Positions 8,413-17,995 of a stretch of 45,357 nucleotides of DNA are shown one piece after another (the first letter of the stretch is position 1; every line of letters starts with the position of its first letter). The notes beneath the pieces were generated by a model that ran no database searches, had not been told where the DNA came from, and worked only from the letters and a program-made list of their open reading frames with translations. Source of the DNA: CAYRVX01 sp964642165 (lineage in GTDB: Bacteria; Planctomycetota; Phycisphaerae; SM23-33); NCBI GenBank assembly GCA_964642165.1, contig CAZXOC010000016.1, positions 1 through 45,357 of the forward strand, in the 5' to 3' direction. The translations under genes were made by a program, and so were the position numbers.

Positions 8413-9711
8413 TCACTTCGCCCCGAGCCGTATGGTCAGCCGGGTGCCGTCTCGGGTGAGCTTCACCGCCTTCGCGGTCTTCCGGTCGCCGTGGGTGACG
8501 GTGACCTCGTAGTCGCCGAGGAAGCCGCGCGTGCGCAGCGCGCCGCGGGCGTCCGTCTTGCCGTCGGCGTCGGTCCACCACTCCTGGAAGACGAGCTGCT
8601 TGTAGGCCCGGCCGTTGGGGCGGATGGACCAGTCCCTCGTGAACATCGCCGCCCGGGGGCGCCAGTGGCGTCCGGCCCAGAAACCCCACATGAGGAAGCC
8701 CTCGACGGCGGGGTGGGCGAAGACGGCCGTCATGAAGTCGCGCGTGTACTGCGCCTGGAGCTGCTCGTCGTCGGTGTCGAAGTCGAACTCGGTGATCTCC
8801 AGCGGCAGGCGGAACTTGGCGAAGCGGTCGAGGATCTTCCAGAGCGTCGCCGGCGCCGTGGGCTTGCGGAAGTGGCTCTGCAGGCCGATGCCGCCCAGCG
8901 GGGCGCCCTTCTCCAGCAGGTAGCGGATGGTCTGCTCGTAGTGCTTCTGGTGGGCCGTGTCGGTCGCCCCGCCGGCGGCGAGGATGGCGTAGTCGTTGAT
9001 GAACAGCCGCGCCTTCGGCAGCACCGCGCGCGCCGTCTGGAACCACTCGACCATCACGTCCTTGCCGCAGACGTCCATGAGGTCGTGGTTGCTGAAGGGC
9101 TCGTTGATGACGTCCCACTCGTCGAGCAGGCCCTTCGTGGCGCCCGCGATGTCGCGGATGTGGTCGCGAACGTACTTGCGCAGCGCCGCCGGGTCGTTCC
9201 GCAGCTCGCGGGCGCGCCGGGGCACGTGCCGCCACGACGGCCAGACCATGCAGTGCCCGCGAAGCGTGAAGCCCTTCGTCCGCAGCAGCTTCAGGGCGGC
9301 GACGGACCGTTCGCGGGACATGCGCGGGCCCCACTGCCCGTCCCACGCGGGCCACTTCAGGTCGTTCTCGTCCACGACGCGGTTGAACAGCTCGAAGATG
9401 TGCTTGCGGTAGCGGTCGTTGGCCTCGCCGCCGCTGGCGACGGCCTGGAGGTTGACCGCCGAGCCGAACCCGAAGGCGTGACGCTTCATCCGCACGGCGA
9501 CGTCCGCCCCGGCGACGGCCCGGCCGTCGGGCCCGACGAGACGCACCTCCAGGTCGCCCTTGCGGTGCTTCTCGATGCGCTGCTTGGCCTCGGCGCGCCA
9601 GGGCGCGTCGGGCGGAAGCAGCGACTCCCCGCCCTTCGGCAGGGGCTTCGCCGCCGCCGCAGCACACGCGGCCAGAACGCTCATCCCACACGCAGTCATT
9701 CGCAGCCTCAT
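8413..9711 (-). CDS. secreted GH10-type endo-beta-1,4-xylanase
   Basis: A 432-residue exported enzyme expected to cut the beta-1,4 backbone of xylan. A signal peptide covers about residues 1-24. A short beta domain (residues about 45-90) precedes the GH10 barrel. The general acid/base is Glu204 in DEWDVINEPFSNHD and the nucleophile is Glu308 in LEITEFDFD. GFTLRGHCMVWPSW holds the conserved substrate-binding His. The last 60 residues form a small beta domain. ATG 9711 is chosen because GGGAG precedes it and a signal peptide follows. It is divergent from the GH2 gene across a 186-base spacer that must hold both promoters. Confidence 0.93.
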   Translation of the reverse strand: MRLRMTACGMSVLAACAAAAAKPLPKGGESLLPPDAPWRAEAKQRIEKHRKGDLEVRLVGPDGRAVAGADVAVRMKRHAFGFGSAVNLQAVASGGEANDRYRKHIFELFNRVVDENDLKWPAWDGQWGPRMSRERSVAALKLLRTKGFTLRGHCMVWPSWRHVPRRARELRNDPAALRKYVRDHIRDIAGATKGLLDEWDVINEPFSNHDLMDVCGKDVMVEWFQTARAVLPKARLFINDYAILAAGGATDTAHQKHYEQTIRYLLEKGAPLGGIGLQSHFRKPTAPATLWKILDRFAKFRLPLEITEFDFDTDDEQLQAQYTRDFMTAVFAHPAVEGFLMWGFWAGRHWRPRAAMFTRDWSIRPNGRAYKQLVFQEWWTDADGKTDARGALRTRGFLGDYEVTVTHGDRKTAKAVKLTRDGTRLTIRLGAK

Positions 9712-9767
9712 CGTGTTCTCCCTCGCGCCCGAGGCGCCCCCGCCGCGCCGCCTCGCAGGCCCGGTCG

Positions 9768-9797
9768 TTGTCGCCATCCCGCTCGAGGCCGTATTCT
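9768..9797 (+). promoter_or_regulatory. probable promoter of the GH2 gene
   Basis: TTGTCG at 9768-9773 and TATTCT at 9792-9797 are 18 bases apart. Each element matches four of six consensus positions. Transcription would start near 9804, about 94 bases before the GH2 start codon. Confidence 0.4.
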
Positions 9798-9897
9798 ACG
9801 CTCAAAGCCGACCCGCATGTACCGGGAAGAGATCACCCCCGGCGGGCGCGCGGGCTGTTCGCTCGCCGGTGCCGTCACAGGAAGGGAGCACGTTCCC

Positions 9898-12237
9898 ATG
9901 AACCACGTCGCCTGTCTTCCGCTGGTCGCCGCCGCGGCGCTGGCCCTGGCCGCGACGGCGTCCGCCGAGGAGTGGGCCCCCGTCCGGGGCCACATCATGA
10001 CGCCCTTCGCCAAGGACGTCTCGCCGGAGAACGCCTGGCCGGAGCACCCCCGCCCGCAGATGGTCCGCAAGGAGTGGCGCAGCCTCAACGGGCTGTGGGA
10101 CTACCGGGTGGAGGACCTGCCGGCGAGGGCATTCCCGCCCGTCAAGGGCCTGGCGCCCGTTGCGACGATGACCGACGCCACGCCGCCGGGGGACTGGGAC
10201 GGCAGGATCCTCGTGCCGTTCGCCATCGACGCGCCGCTGTCGGGCGTGATGAAGGTGCTCCGCCCGACGCAGCGGCTGTGGTACCGCCGGCGGCTCGAGC
10301 TGCCGGCGTCGTGGCGCGGGCGGCGGGTCCTGCTGCACTTCGAGGCGGTCGACTGGGAGGCGAGCGTCTACGTCAACGGCAAGCGGCTCGGCCAGCACCG
10401 CGGCGGGTACGACCCGTTCACCCTCGACGCCACCGACGCCCTGAAGGCCGGGGCGAACGAGCTCGTCGTCGCCGCGTGGGACCCCACCGAGCGCCAGGCC
10501 CAGGCCATCGGCAAGCAGATCATGCCGGAGAACCGCAAGGGCTTCCGCTACCAGCCCACGGGCGGCATCTGGCAGAGCGTCTGGATGGAGGCCGTCCCGG
10601 CCGTGTCCATCCGCCGACTCAAGACCGTCCCCGACGTGGACAGCGGCTGCGTCCGCGTCACCGTCACCGCGCGCGGCGAGGCGAAGGGATGCCGCGTCGC
10701 CCTCCAGGCGCTCGACGGCGAGAAGGTCGTCGCCGAGGCCGCGGGACGCGTCGGGGAGCCCATCGCCCTGAAGCTGCCCTCGCCGAAGCTCTGGAGCCCC
10801 GACGAGCCGTTCCTGTATGGCCTGCGGGCCTCGCTGGCCAAGGCCGGCGGCGTGCCCGACCGGGTCGAGAGCTACTTCGGCCTGCGGAAGATCTCGCTCG
10901 CGAAGGACGAGGCGGGCGTGGTGCGCATCTGCCTGAACGACAAGCCCATCTTCCAGTTCGGCCCGCTGGACCAGGGCTACTGGCCGGACGGCATCCTCAC
11001 GCCGCCGAGCGACGCCGCCGCCCGCTTCGACGTGGCGTTCCTGAAGCGGATCGGCTGCAACATGGCCCGCGTGCACGTGAAGGTCCACCCCGAGCGGTGG
11101 TACCACTGGTGCGACCGCCTGGGGCTGCTGGTCTGGCAGGACATGGTCTGCATGCCGAAGTACGGCCAGGCCGTCACGCCCGAGGCGTCGAAGCAGTGGC
11201 TCGGCGAGTTCGGGCGGGTGATCGACGCCCTGCACCACCACCCGTCGATCGTCATGTGGGTCCCGTTCAACGAGGGCTGGGGCCAGCACGACACGCCGCG
11301 GATCGCCCGGTGGGTCCGGCGGCGCGACCCCACGCGCCTCGTCAACAACGCCAGCGGCTGGGCGGACTTCGGCGTCGGCGACGTCCTCGACGTCCACGAC
11401 TACTCGTACTATCCCTCCGTGCCCCTGCCGCGGCTCGCCGGCGGGCGGGCGGTCGTGCTCGGCGAGGCCGGGGGCTTCAACCGCTGCCTCGCCGGCCATA
11501 CCTGGCACGCCGATGCCAAGGCGACCGAGAAGCTCAGCTTCGTGGAGGACCTCGGTCGCAGCACGTACGGATCGGCGAAGACGATGGCCGAGGGATACGC
11601 CCACTGGGTCGAGACCCTCCGCTGCCTGCACGCCGGCCACGGGCTCTGCGCCGTCGTCTACACCCAGATCACCGACGTCGAGCACGAGCTCAACGGCTGG
11701 CTGACCTACGACCGCAAGGAGACCAAGCTCCCCGTCGAGATGCTGCGGGCCATGCACCTGCGCCTGTACCGCCCGCCGAAGTCCACGGTCATCCTGCCCC
11801 TCGGCGGCGAGTGGAAGTACGTGCTTCGCCGCCCGCGCGGCGCCGGCGAGTGGTTCGCCCCCGACTACAACGACGCGAAGTGGCAAGCCGGCAAGGCGCC
11901 GTTCGGCAGCGCCGAGCAGGCCCCGCTGCCCGTCCGCACGCGGACCCCCGGCCGCACGCTGTTCCTGCGGAGGGGCTTCACGCTGGCCCGGCCGCCCCGG
12001 CGCGTCGCCGTGCGCGTGCAGGGCCGCGCGGGCTGCAGCGTGTACCTGAACGGCAAGCGGATCCTGGCGCTGAATGTCCGGGCCCGGACGGGGCAGGTGG
12101 CGGCGGGGGACGTCCCGCTTCGCCCCGAGGCGGCCGGGCTCCTTCGCGCGGGCAGGAACGTCCTCGCCGTCGAGCCCACCGGGCGCCGGGCCCAGCCGAT
12201 GTACTTCGACGCCGCCCTGCTGGAGCTGTCGGACTGA
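9898..12237 (+). CDS. secreted glycoside hydrolase family 2 enzyme
   Basis: A 779-residue exported GH2 enzyme of the beta-galactosidase/glucuronidase/mannosidase type. After a Sec signal peptide (about residues 1-23) comes the sugar-binding jelly roll (RSLNGLWDYRV, later VYVNGKRLGQHRGGYDPF). The immunoglobulin-like domain and the TIM barrel follow. The acid/base is Glu459 in VPFNEGWGQHD and the nucleophile is Glu523 in VVLGEAGGF. A further C-terminal jelly roll (about residues 640-779) again contains a VYLNGKRI motif. GGAAGGGAG lies a few bases upstream of ATG 9898. Substrate specificity cannot be read from sequence. Confidence 0.92.
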   Translation: MNHVACLPLVAAAALALAATASAEEWAPVRGHIMTPFAKDVSPENAWPEHPRPQMVRKEWRSLNGLWDYRVEDLPARAFPPVKGLAPVATMTDATPPGDWDGRILVPFAIDAPLSGVMKVLRPTQRLWYRRRLELPASWRGRRVLLHFEAVDWEASVYVNGKRLGQHRGGYDPFTLDATDALKAGANELVVAAWDPTERQAQAIGKQIMPENRKGFRYQPTGGIWQSVWMEAVPAVSIRRLKTVPDVDSGCVRVTVTARGEAKGCRVALQALDGEKVVAEAAGRVGEPIALKLPSPKLWSPDEPFLYGLRASLAKAGGVPDRVESYFGLRKISLAKDEAGVVRICLNDKPIFQFGPLDQGYWPDGILTPPSDAAARFDVAFLKRIGCNMARVHVKVHPERWYHWCDRLGLLVWQDMVCMPKYGQAVTPEASKQWLGEFGRVIDALHHHPSIVMWVPFNEGWGQHDTPRIARWVRRRDPTRLVNNASGWADFGVGDVLDVHDYSYYPSVPLPRLAGGRAVVLGEAGGFNRCLAGHTWHADAKATEKLSFVEDLGRSTYGSAKTMAEGYAHWVETLRCLHAGHGLCAVVYTQITDVEHELNGWLTYDRKETKLPVEMLRAMHLRLYRPPKSTVILPLGGEWKYVLRRPRGAGEWFAPDYNDAKWQAGKAPFGSAEQAPLPVRTRTPGRTLFLRRGFTLARPPRRVAVRVQGRAGCSVYLNGKRILALNVRARTGQVAAGDVPLRPEAAGLLRAGRNVLAVEPTGRRAQPMYFDAALLELSD

Positions 12238-12270
12238 GCCGCCCTGCCCGGCCGGTGCGGCGCGGCTCAG
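12234..12270. terminator. shared hairpin between convergent genes
   Basis: CTGAGCCGC (12234-12242) is perfectly complementary to GCGGCTCAG (12262-12270). The stem contains the TGA stop of the GH2 gene on one arm and the stop of the isomerase-like gene on the other. Its symmetry would suit termination from both sides. No T tract follows on either strand. Confidence 0.5.
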
Positions 12271-13691
12271 AACACGCGGCAGTCCAGGCCGAGCACGCCG
12301 GCGAGGACCTGGAAGTCCGCGACGTGGTCGCCGTAGACGACCACCGTGTGCTCGCGCGAGATGTTCTCCACGAAGCCCGGCAGGTCGCCGAAGCGCAGCA
12401 GCGCCGTCGATTCGCAGTGGGGCATGTCCGGGTGGCGCGTGGTCTCGCAGACCTCGCCGGCGGCGACCAGCAGCGTGCGGCCGTCGAACTTCAGCTCGAT
12501 GACCGTGATGGTCTCGCCGGCGGCGAGCTCGCCGTCGATGCCGCAGCCCCGGCCGTCACGCTTGATCTCGTACGTCCCGCCCCAGTCGTTCAGCACGACG
12601 CGCCCGCGCGGGTCCATCTCCGGCGAGACCACGCCGACCCAGCCGCAGTGACCCAGGCGGGCGAGGTTGGCCCACTGGTCGCGCGGGTACTTCGCCTCGT
12701 CCGGCGAGAGCGGGTCGCCGAAGTGGTCCCGCAGCGCCCCGACGTACTGCACGGGGTACATGTTGGACATCATGCACGGCTTGTCGAGGAAGAAGCTCGC
12801 CAGCACCATGGACATCATCGCGAGGTAGTCGCCGTCGCAGGAGGCGATGTAGCCGTCCTCGCGGAGCAGTGTCTGGGCGAGGCAGGGCACGTCCCGCCCG
12901 CCGCGGATGACGAGGTCGCCGAAGCAGTTCACGCCGAAGCCGAGGGCCCGCTCGGCCGCCAGGATCTCCTTGATCGCCAGGTACGTCCTCACGGCCTGGC
13001 GCAGCTCCTCGGGGCGGACGGCCTCGGTGACGTAGCGCCCCCCGCGCTGCTGCCAGACCGCGTCCACGTCGGCGTCGGAGAGCTTCGGGTACCGCTCGCG
13101 GATGTCGGACATCGGGCGGACCACGATGCGCGTGTGGAGGCTCTCGGTCACCAGGTGCCCGGCGGCGGGGGCGTTCCAGGGGAAGTTCTGCTCGCCGAAG
13201 ACGACGAGCCGGCTGTCGCGCAGCATCCGCCGCAGGCCCAGGGCCCGCAGCAGCGCCGCCCCGTGGCGGGCGTCCCGCACCAGGTGCACCTCCACGCCGA
13301 GGGCGCGGAGGAAGTCCGTCGCGCTCCATCGCCAGAAATCCGGCTCGTCGTAGGCCATCAGCGGCCAGAACACGAACGGCAGCCCGCGCTCCACCAGCGG
13401 CCGGGGGTGCGAGTTCCAGATCTCCGTCGGGTAGGCCGGAATGCTCACCGGCAGGATGGCGTCGACGTCGTCGCCCAGGCCGGCGATGACCTTCGCCCAG
13501 TGCTCGGGGGACTCGATGGCGATCATGTCGGCGAGCCGCCCGACCCCGCCGATGGCCCCCGCCAATCGCGGCAGATCGATGTTGGGCTCGCCCTGTTTGG
13601 CGAGCACCGGCTGGAGCCGCACCTCCGGCCGCGTCAACCACGCCGCCGGCTCGCCGGCCAGGGTGCGGATCGTTTCGCTGAGCTCGGTCAT
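12267..13691 (-). CDS. L-fucose/L-arabinose isomerase-like protein
   Basis: A 474-residue cytoplasmic protein resembling the L-fucose isomerase superfamily, which interconverts aldoses and ketoses with a metal ion. Visible features are ILPVSIPAYPTEIWN in the first third, GFGVNCFGDLVIRGG in the middle and the closing segment ISREHTVVVYGDHVADFQVL. That closing segment resembles the C-terminal substrate-binding part of fucose isomerases. True fucose isomerase is about 590 residues, so this is a shorter relative and the sugar is uncertain. It is the last gene of a three-gene minus-strand run (beta-helix protein, FG-GAP protein, this protein) with gaps of 60 and 24 bases. The start ATG at 13691 has GGAGAACTTCC upstream. 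Confidence 0.75.
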   Translation of the reverse strand: MTELSETIRTLAGEPAAWLTRPEVRLQPVLAKQGEPNIDLPRLAGAIGGVGRLADMIAIESPEHWAKVIAGLGDDVDAILPVSIPAYPTEIWNSHPRPLVERGLPFVFWPLMAYDEPDFWRWSATDFLRALGVEVHLVRDARHGAALLRALGLRRMLRDSRLVVFGEQNFPWNAPAAGHLVTESLHTRIVVRPMSDIRERYPKLSDADVDAVWQQRGGRYVTEAVRPEELRQAVRTYLAIKEILAAERALGFGVNCFGDLVIRGGRDVPCLAQTLLREDGYIASCDGDYLAMMSMVLASFFLDKPCMMSNMYPVQYVGALRDHFGDPLSPDEAKYPRDQWANLARLGHCGWVGVVSPEMDPRGRVVLNDWGGTYEIKRDGRGCGIDGELAAGETITVIELKFDGRTLLVAAGEVCETTRHPDMPHCESTALLRFGDLPGFVENISREHTVVVYGDHVADFQVLAGVLGLDCRVF

Positions 13692-13715
13692 GGAAGTTCT
13701 CCACGCAGGGCCGCT

Positions 13716-15080
13716 TCACGGCGAGTAGTAGTTGTGGCACTGCTTGAGGCGGCGGTAGTTGCGGTCGGCCCAGAGGCGCTTCTCGTTCGGGCGAGGGTTC
13801 GGCGCGGGGTTGCGGTAGACGTGCAGCTCCCGGCCGTTCAGGACGAGGATCTCCTCGCGCCAGTCGCCGGTAACGTCGGCGACGTAGAGCCGGTCGGCCT
13901 TCTCGGGAAAGCGCGCGACGAACCTGCCGGTCAGCGGCTCGAAGAGGCACACGTGGCCCGTGGTGTGCCGCTCCTTCGCGCAGGCGAGCTGCTGGCTGCG
14001 GCCCGTCCAGTCGATCGTGTGGATGACCTCGACGCCGCTGGCGGTCCAGCCGGATGGCGCGACGTCATCCATCCTGTAGTCGAAGACCACCTTTCCGGCC
14101 GAGCCGAAGACGAACGGCTTCTGGTGCTGGTTGTAGCGCGAGCGGCACCAGATGAAGATCTCGTCGGAGCCCTTCCGGAAGCGCCCGACGGCGGCGTTCT
14201 GGGGCTCTTGGCGCTTGAAGTGCTGCCGCCAGATCGGACCGGCCATCCCCAGCACCTGCACGTGGTTCGAGCCCTCCTCCAGCAGGACGACCTCCAGGCC
14301 GGGCTTGTCCGGGCGCGCGTCGGCGACGAACACGCTGTCCATGTGCCCGCGGAACGGTGCGGCCCGGCAGAGCTCCTTGCCGCCGGCGGAGAAGATCGTC
14401 GCGCCGAGGACCTCGTCCTTCCCGTCGCCGTCCAGATCGGCCAGGCGGGCGCCGTTGTGGGCGCAGGAGACGAATCGGTCGGTCTGCCAGAGCGGCTTGC
14501 CGCCCTGGAGCAGCGCATCCATGGCATAGGCGGCCAGGTACCGGCCGGTGCGGTAGCCCTTCGCGTTCGTGGCCTGGAGAAGGATGTCGGTGTCCTTCCC
14601 GCGGCCGCGGAAGTCGGCGATCATCGCCAGCTCCCAACGGGTGGTGCCGTCGGGCACGGGCGGCTTGGCGCGGGCCTTCTCCCGGCCGGTCGCGCCGTCG
14701 ACGACGTGCAGGACGGAGTCCTTCGTGAGGTACACGACCTCGCACCGGCCGTCGCCGTCGACGTCGCCGGCCGCGACGCCCGGGCCGTGGTGGCCGGGCA
14801 GGCCCTGGCTCTCGCTCTGCCCGCCGACGGCGATGTCGAGCTTCGCGATCCACAGCTTCCGCCCGTCGCCGGCGTAGACGGCGAGGTGGCCCGGCACGGT
14901 GACGAGGAAGTCCATCCGCCCGTCGCCGTTGACGTCGGCGACGATGATCCCGCCGGCGGAGTCCTCCGGCGCGGGGATGTCGAGCTTGATCACGAGGGGG
15001 CCGGCCTTGGGGGGCTCGGCGAGGGCGGCGCAGGCAATGCCCCCCAGGACGATCGCGGCGGCGCGGGCGAAGCGGTTCAT
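13716..15080 (-). CDS. secreted FG-GAP/VCBS beta-propeller protein, PL11-like
   Basis: A 454-residue exported protein with a signal peptide of about 21 residues and repeated calcium-binding FG-GAP units. These are DVNGDGRMDFL, DVDGDGRCEVVYL, DLDGDGKDEVLGA and DVTGDWREEILVL. The last, with the C-terminal tail through RNYRRLKQCHNYYSP, resembles the end of rhamnogalacturonan lyases of family PL11. The protein is shorter than typical PL11 enzymes (about 600 residues) and lacks their N-terminal domain. It may be a diverged lyase or a glycan-binding propeller. Start ATG 15080 follows GAGGAGAGAAA. It lies 60 bases after the beta-helix gene, another protein with a pectin-lyase-like fold. Confidence 0.7.
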   Translation of the reverse strand: MNRFARAAAIVLGGIACAALAEPPKAGPLVIKLDIPAPEDSAGGIIVADVNGDGRMDFLVTVPGHLAVYAGDGRKLWIAKLDIAVGGQSESQGLPGHHGPGVAAGDVDGDGRCEVVYLTKDSVLHVVDGATGREKARAKPPVPDGTTRWELAMIADFRGRGKDTDILLQATNAKGYRTGRYLAAYAMDALLQGGKPLWQTDRFVSCAHNGARLADLDGDGKDEVLGATIFSAGGKELCRAAPFRGHMDSVFVADARPDKPGLEVVLLEEGSNHVQVLGMAGPIWRQHFKRQEPQNAAVGRFRKGSDEIFIWCRSRYNQHQKPFVFGSAGKVVFDYRMDDVAPSGWTASGVEVIHTIDWTGRSQQLACAKERHTTGHVCLFEPLTGRFVARFPEKADRLYVADVTGDWREEILVLNGRELHVYRNPAPNPRPNEKRLWADRNYRRLKQCHNYYSP

Positions 15081-15140
15081 TTTCTCTCCTCGGTCCGGCT
15101 CGCGGGAGCCGGACACAAGACGGCCCGGCCCGTCGTCGGC

Positions 15141-17849
15141 TCACGGCCGGGGCTTCGAATTCGCCAACGAGATGTTGTCGAGGTGGAAGACGGTCTCCTC
15201 GGTGGCCGTGCTCGAGAAGCCCAGCCAGTGCAGCTCGCGCCAGTCGGCGTGGCCGTTCCTGAGCCCGCGGAACGCGCGGGGCTTCTCGCCGGGCAGCGAG
15301 ACGGTCAGATCCCACGTGCCGGTGCACTGCGGCCCGACGCCGGCGGCCATCTCGAAGCGGACGAACCGCCCGGCGGGCAGCTCCAGCAGCGGTTTGCCGC
15401 CGACGAACGCCCTGCCGCCGCGCACCTGCAAGCTCGGCCCGACGCGGTAGGGGTGGCCCTTGCCGCGCCACTCGACGAACATGTGCGTCCCGGGGCCGAT
15501 GCGCAGGTCGAAGGCGAACGTCGTCACGCCGCCCGTGTGGGCCGGCACGTAGTGGAAGTGCGGGTTGTAGGCGTGCTTCATGCCCGGGGCGTCGGCGACG
15601 CGGAGGCAGCGCCGGCCGCCTGCCGCGAGGCGGTCGGTCACCCGCAGGAGCCCGGGCTTGTCGCCCCGGTAGACCTGAGCCCCGGCCGGGGGCGCGCCCG
15701 CGGGCGTGAGTTCGAAGTCCTCGCGGAACGTCAGCGGCGGGCTCGGCGGGGGCGGCGGGGCGAACTCGAAGGGCGGCTGCGCCACGCCGCGGGCGAGCTT
15801 CGCCCACGCCGGGTCATCCTTCCGCACGCCGGCCTTCGAGAAGTCGAACGGCTGGAAGCCGACCTTCGGCGCCGGCGAGTCGCCCCTCAGGCGAAAGTCG
15901 CCCTTGTCGGGATCGACGAACTTCGGATCCGCCACGATCGAGCCGGCGTCCTTGCCGAGCTTCTGCCACTCGGCGAAGCTCAGGCCCTCGAAGCTCGGCG
16001 CCCGCCCGGAGGCGTCCCAGTAGCAGTTGCGCCGCAGCGCGACGTTCTTGTCCTTCCAGCGCCCGTGGAACAGCGGCGCGTCCTTCCAGTACACGATGTT
16101 GTTCTCGAACGTGAACGACAGGTGCCCCTCGACGCGCGACCGCTGGAGCTGGGGGCCGCTGCTGCACGCGAGGATGTTGTTCCGGATGACGTTCTCGCGC
16201 CCGTAGTGCTGGTGGAAGTTGCCCGTCTTCGTGCGGTAGACGAGGTTGTTCTCCATGCGGATGTGGCTGCTTCCCTCGTCGGTGTAGAGCCCCCAGCCCC
16301 CGCGGCCGTAGTGGTCGTACGAGCCGACGTCGTGAATCACGTTGTGGCTGACCGTCGTGCCCGGCGAGGGCCCGAGCGTGTAGACGCCGCCCATGTCGCT
16401 GAGCACGCCCCAGCCGAGGTGGTGGATGTGGTTGTACTCGATGCGGTTCCGCTCGGCGTGGCTCTTGCGGTAGCCCCACAGCCAGCCGACGGAGATGCCC
16501 GTGTAGAACAGGTCGCTGATCTCGTTGTGCGTCACGACGTTGTCGGACGAGTTGCCGATCCACACGCCGACGGCGGCCGCGAAGATCCGCCCGCCGCCCC
16601 GGATGATGTTGTTGTGCACCGTCACGTGGGTGGTCTTCTCGGCCGGGGAGGGGTCGCGGTTCCGCCAGCCGTGCCCGAGCTTCACCCCGCCGGCGCCCAG
16701 GTCGTGCAGGTAGCACTTCTCCACGCGGCACTGCCGGTTGCCCTCCCAGAACCAGATGGCGTACGTGCCGACGTGGGCGACCTCGCAGCCGTCGACGGCC
16801 ACGTTCCGACAGCCGGTGACCATGATCGCCCCGGGGATGCTCACGGCGGCCTGGCCGTCGCTGTGGCCCTGCGGCGGCAGGACGTATTGCCCGTGCCGGA
16901 AACACAGCCCGCGCAGCGTGACGTGCTCGACGTACTTCTGCGCCTTCGGCTCGCCGGCGAAGCGGACGAACTCTCTCAGGACGGGGGCGACGACGTCGGC
17001 CCGGGTCATGTCCTCGCCCGCCCGCGGCAGGTACGACAGCGTGCCGTCTCGGCCAAGGAACCACTCCCCGGGCTCGTCCAGCGCCGCGCGGAAGCCCTCC
17101 AGGTGGTAGCGCTGGCGGCTGCCCCAGCGGAAGAAGGGCCAGCGGGCCCGACCCGTCGTCACGACGCGGTGCGTCTGCGCGTCCACCGCGGCGATGCGGT
17201 GCAGGCTCGTCGCCCAGGAGTGGTACGCCACGAGCGTCACGTCGCGCAGCTCGACCTTGCTGAACTTCCGCAGCGGCTGGATGTCGCCGGCCTCGGCGAT
17301 GAACGCCCGGCTGGACAGGTCCGCGGGCTTGCCCGTCTGCGGGTCGATGCCGCGCGGGGCCTTCTTGAGCATGTAGTGGTAGAATCGGTCGGGCTCGCGC
17401 GCCCGGACGGCCCGTCGCTCGTTGACCCAAAGCTGCTCGAAGGTCCACTTGCCGGCCGCGACGTCCGGCACGTGCGCCTGCCAGACGCCGCCGGCGCCCT
17501 TCTTCCACCCGGCGATCCGCCGCCCGCCGGTGAAGACGGGCCTGGCGCCCGCGGCGGCCTCGTAGACGATCGGGCACGTCGCCCTGCCGCTGTCTTTGGG
17601 CGTCAGCGTCAGCGGCTCGGTCAGCGCGTACGTGCCGTCCGCGACGACCACGCGGACGGGCTTTGTGAGCGGCCCGGCCGCCTTGAGCTTCCGAACCGCG
17701 TCGCGCGCCGCCGCGAGCGACGCCAAGGGCCCGCCCGGCGCGACGTGGAGGACCAGCTCGTCCGCGCCGGAGGCCCGCGCAGGGCGCAGCGCGACGATCG
17801 GGCAGAAGGCGATGGCCGCCACGAGGCATCGAATGGACTCGGCTCGCAT
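15141..17849 (-). CDS. secreted right-handed parallel beta-helix protein
   Basis: A 902-residue exported protein with a signal peptide (about residues 1-30). The segment LASLAAARDAVRKLKA followed by VVVADGTYALTEPLTL is the usual N-terminal lead-in of large beta-helix proteins. The helix coils occupy roughly residues 300-600 and show ladder patterns such as VTVHNNIIRGGG, VVTHNEISDLFYTG and IRMENNLVYR. The C-terminal 220 residues look like a jelly-roll domain. Such folds occur in polysaccharide lyases and some hydrolases, but I see no residues that fix the chemistry. AAGGAG lies ten bases before ATG 17849. It is the first gene of the three-gene minus-strand run. Confidence 0.8.
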   Translation of the reverse strand: MRAESIRCLVAAIAFCPIVALRPARASGADELVLHVAPGGPLASLAAARDAVRKLKAAGPLTKPVRVVVADGTYALTEPLTLTPKDSGRATCPIVYEAAAGARPVFTGGRRIAGWKKGAGGVWQAHVPDVAAGKWTFEQLWVNERRAVRAREPDRFYHYMLKKAPRGIDPQTGKPADLSSRAFIAEAGDIQPLRKFSKVELRDVTLVAYHSWATSLHRIAAVDAQTHRVVTTGRARWPFFRWGSRQRYHLEGFRAALDEPGEWFLGRDGTLSYLPRAGEDMTRADVVAPVLREFVRFAGEPKAQKYVEHVTLRGLCFRHGQYVLPPQGHSDGQAAVSIPGAIMVTGCRNVAVDGCEVAHVGTYAIWFWEGNRQCRVEKCYLHDLGAGGVKLGHGWRNRDPSPAEKTTHVTVHNNIIRGGGRIFAAAVGVWIGNSSDNVVTHNEISDLFYTGISVGWLWGYRKSHAERNRIEYNHIHHLGWGVLSDMGGVYTLGPSPGTTVSHNVIHDVGSYDHYGRGGWGLYTDEGSSHIRMENNLVYRTKTGNFHQHYGRENVIRNNILACSSGPQLQRSRVEGHLSFTFENNIVYWKDAPLFHGRWKDKNVALRRNCYWDASGRAPSFEGLSFAEWQKLGKDAGSIVADPKFVDPDKGDFRLRGDSPAPKVGFQPFDFSKAGVRKDDPAWAKLARGVAQPPFEFAPPPPPSPPLTFREDFELTPAGAPPAGAQVYRGDKPGLLRVTDRLAAGGRRCLRVADAPGMKHAYNPHFHYVPAHTGGVTTFAFDLRIGPGTHMFVEWRGKGHPYRVGPSLQVRGGRAFVGGKPLLELPAGRFVRFEMAAGVGPQCTGTWDLTVSLPGEKPRAFRGLRNGHADWRELHWLGFSSTATEETVFHLDNISLANSKPRP

Positions 17850-17937
17850 CTGGGAATCGCTCCTTGCTTCGGATCCGTCGCGCACTTGAACCTATCGACA
17901 GATGTCCGGTACGTTGGGACTGGGTACGGCAGGACGA

Positions 17938-17966
17938 TTGTACGCACATGCATGGTGGGGTACCAT
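17938..17966 (+). promoter_or_regulatory. possible promoter of the Septu operon
   Basis: TTGTAC at 17938-17943 and TACCAT at 17961-17966 are 17 bases apart. The match is moderate: three and four of six positions. Transcription would start near 17973, giving a leader of about 23 bases before ptuA. Confidence 0.35.
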
Positions 17967-17995
17967 CGCAGGGAAGGCAAGACGGAGATGGGACC

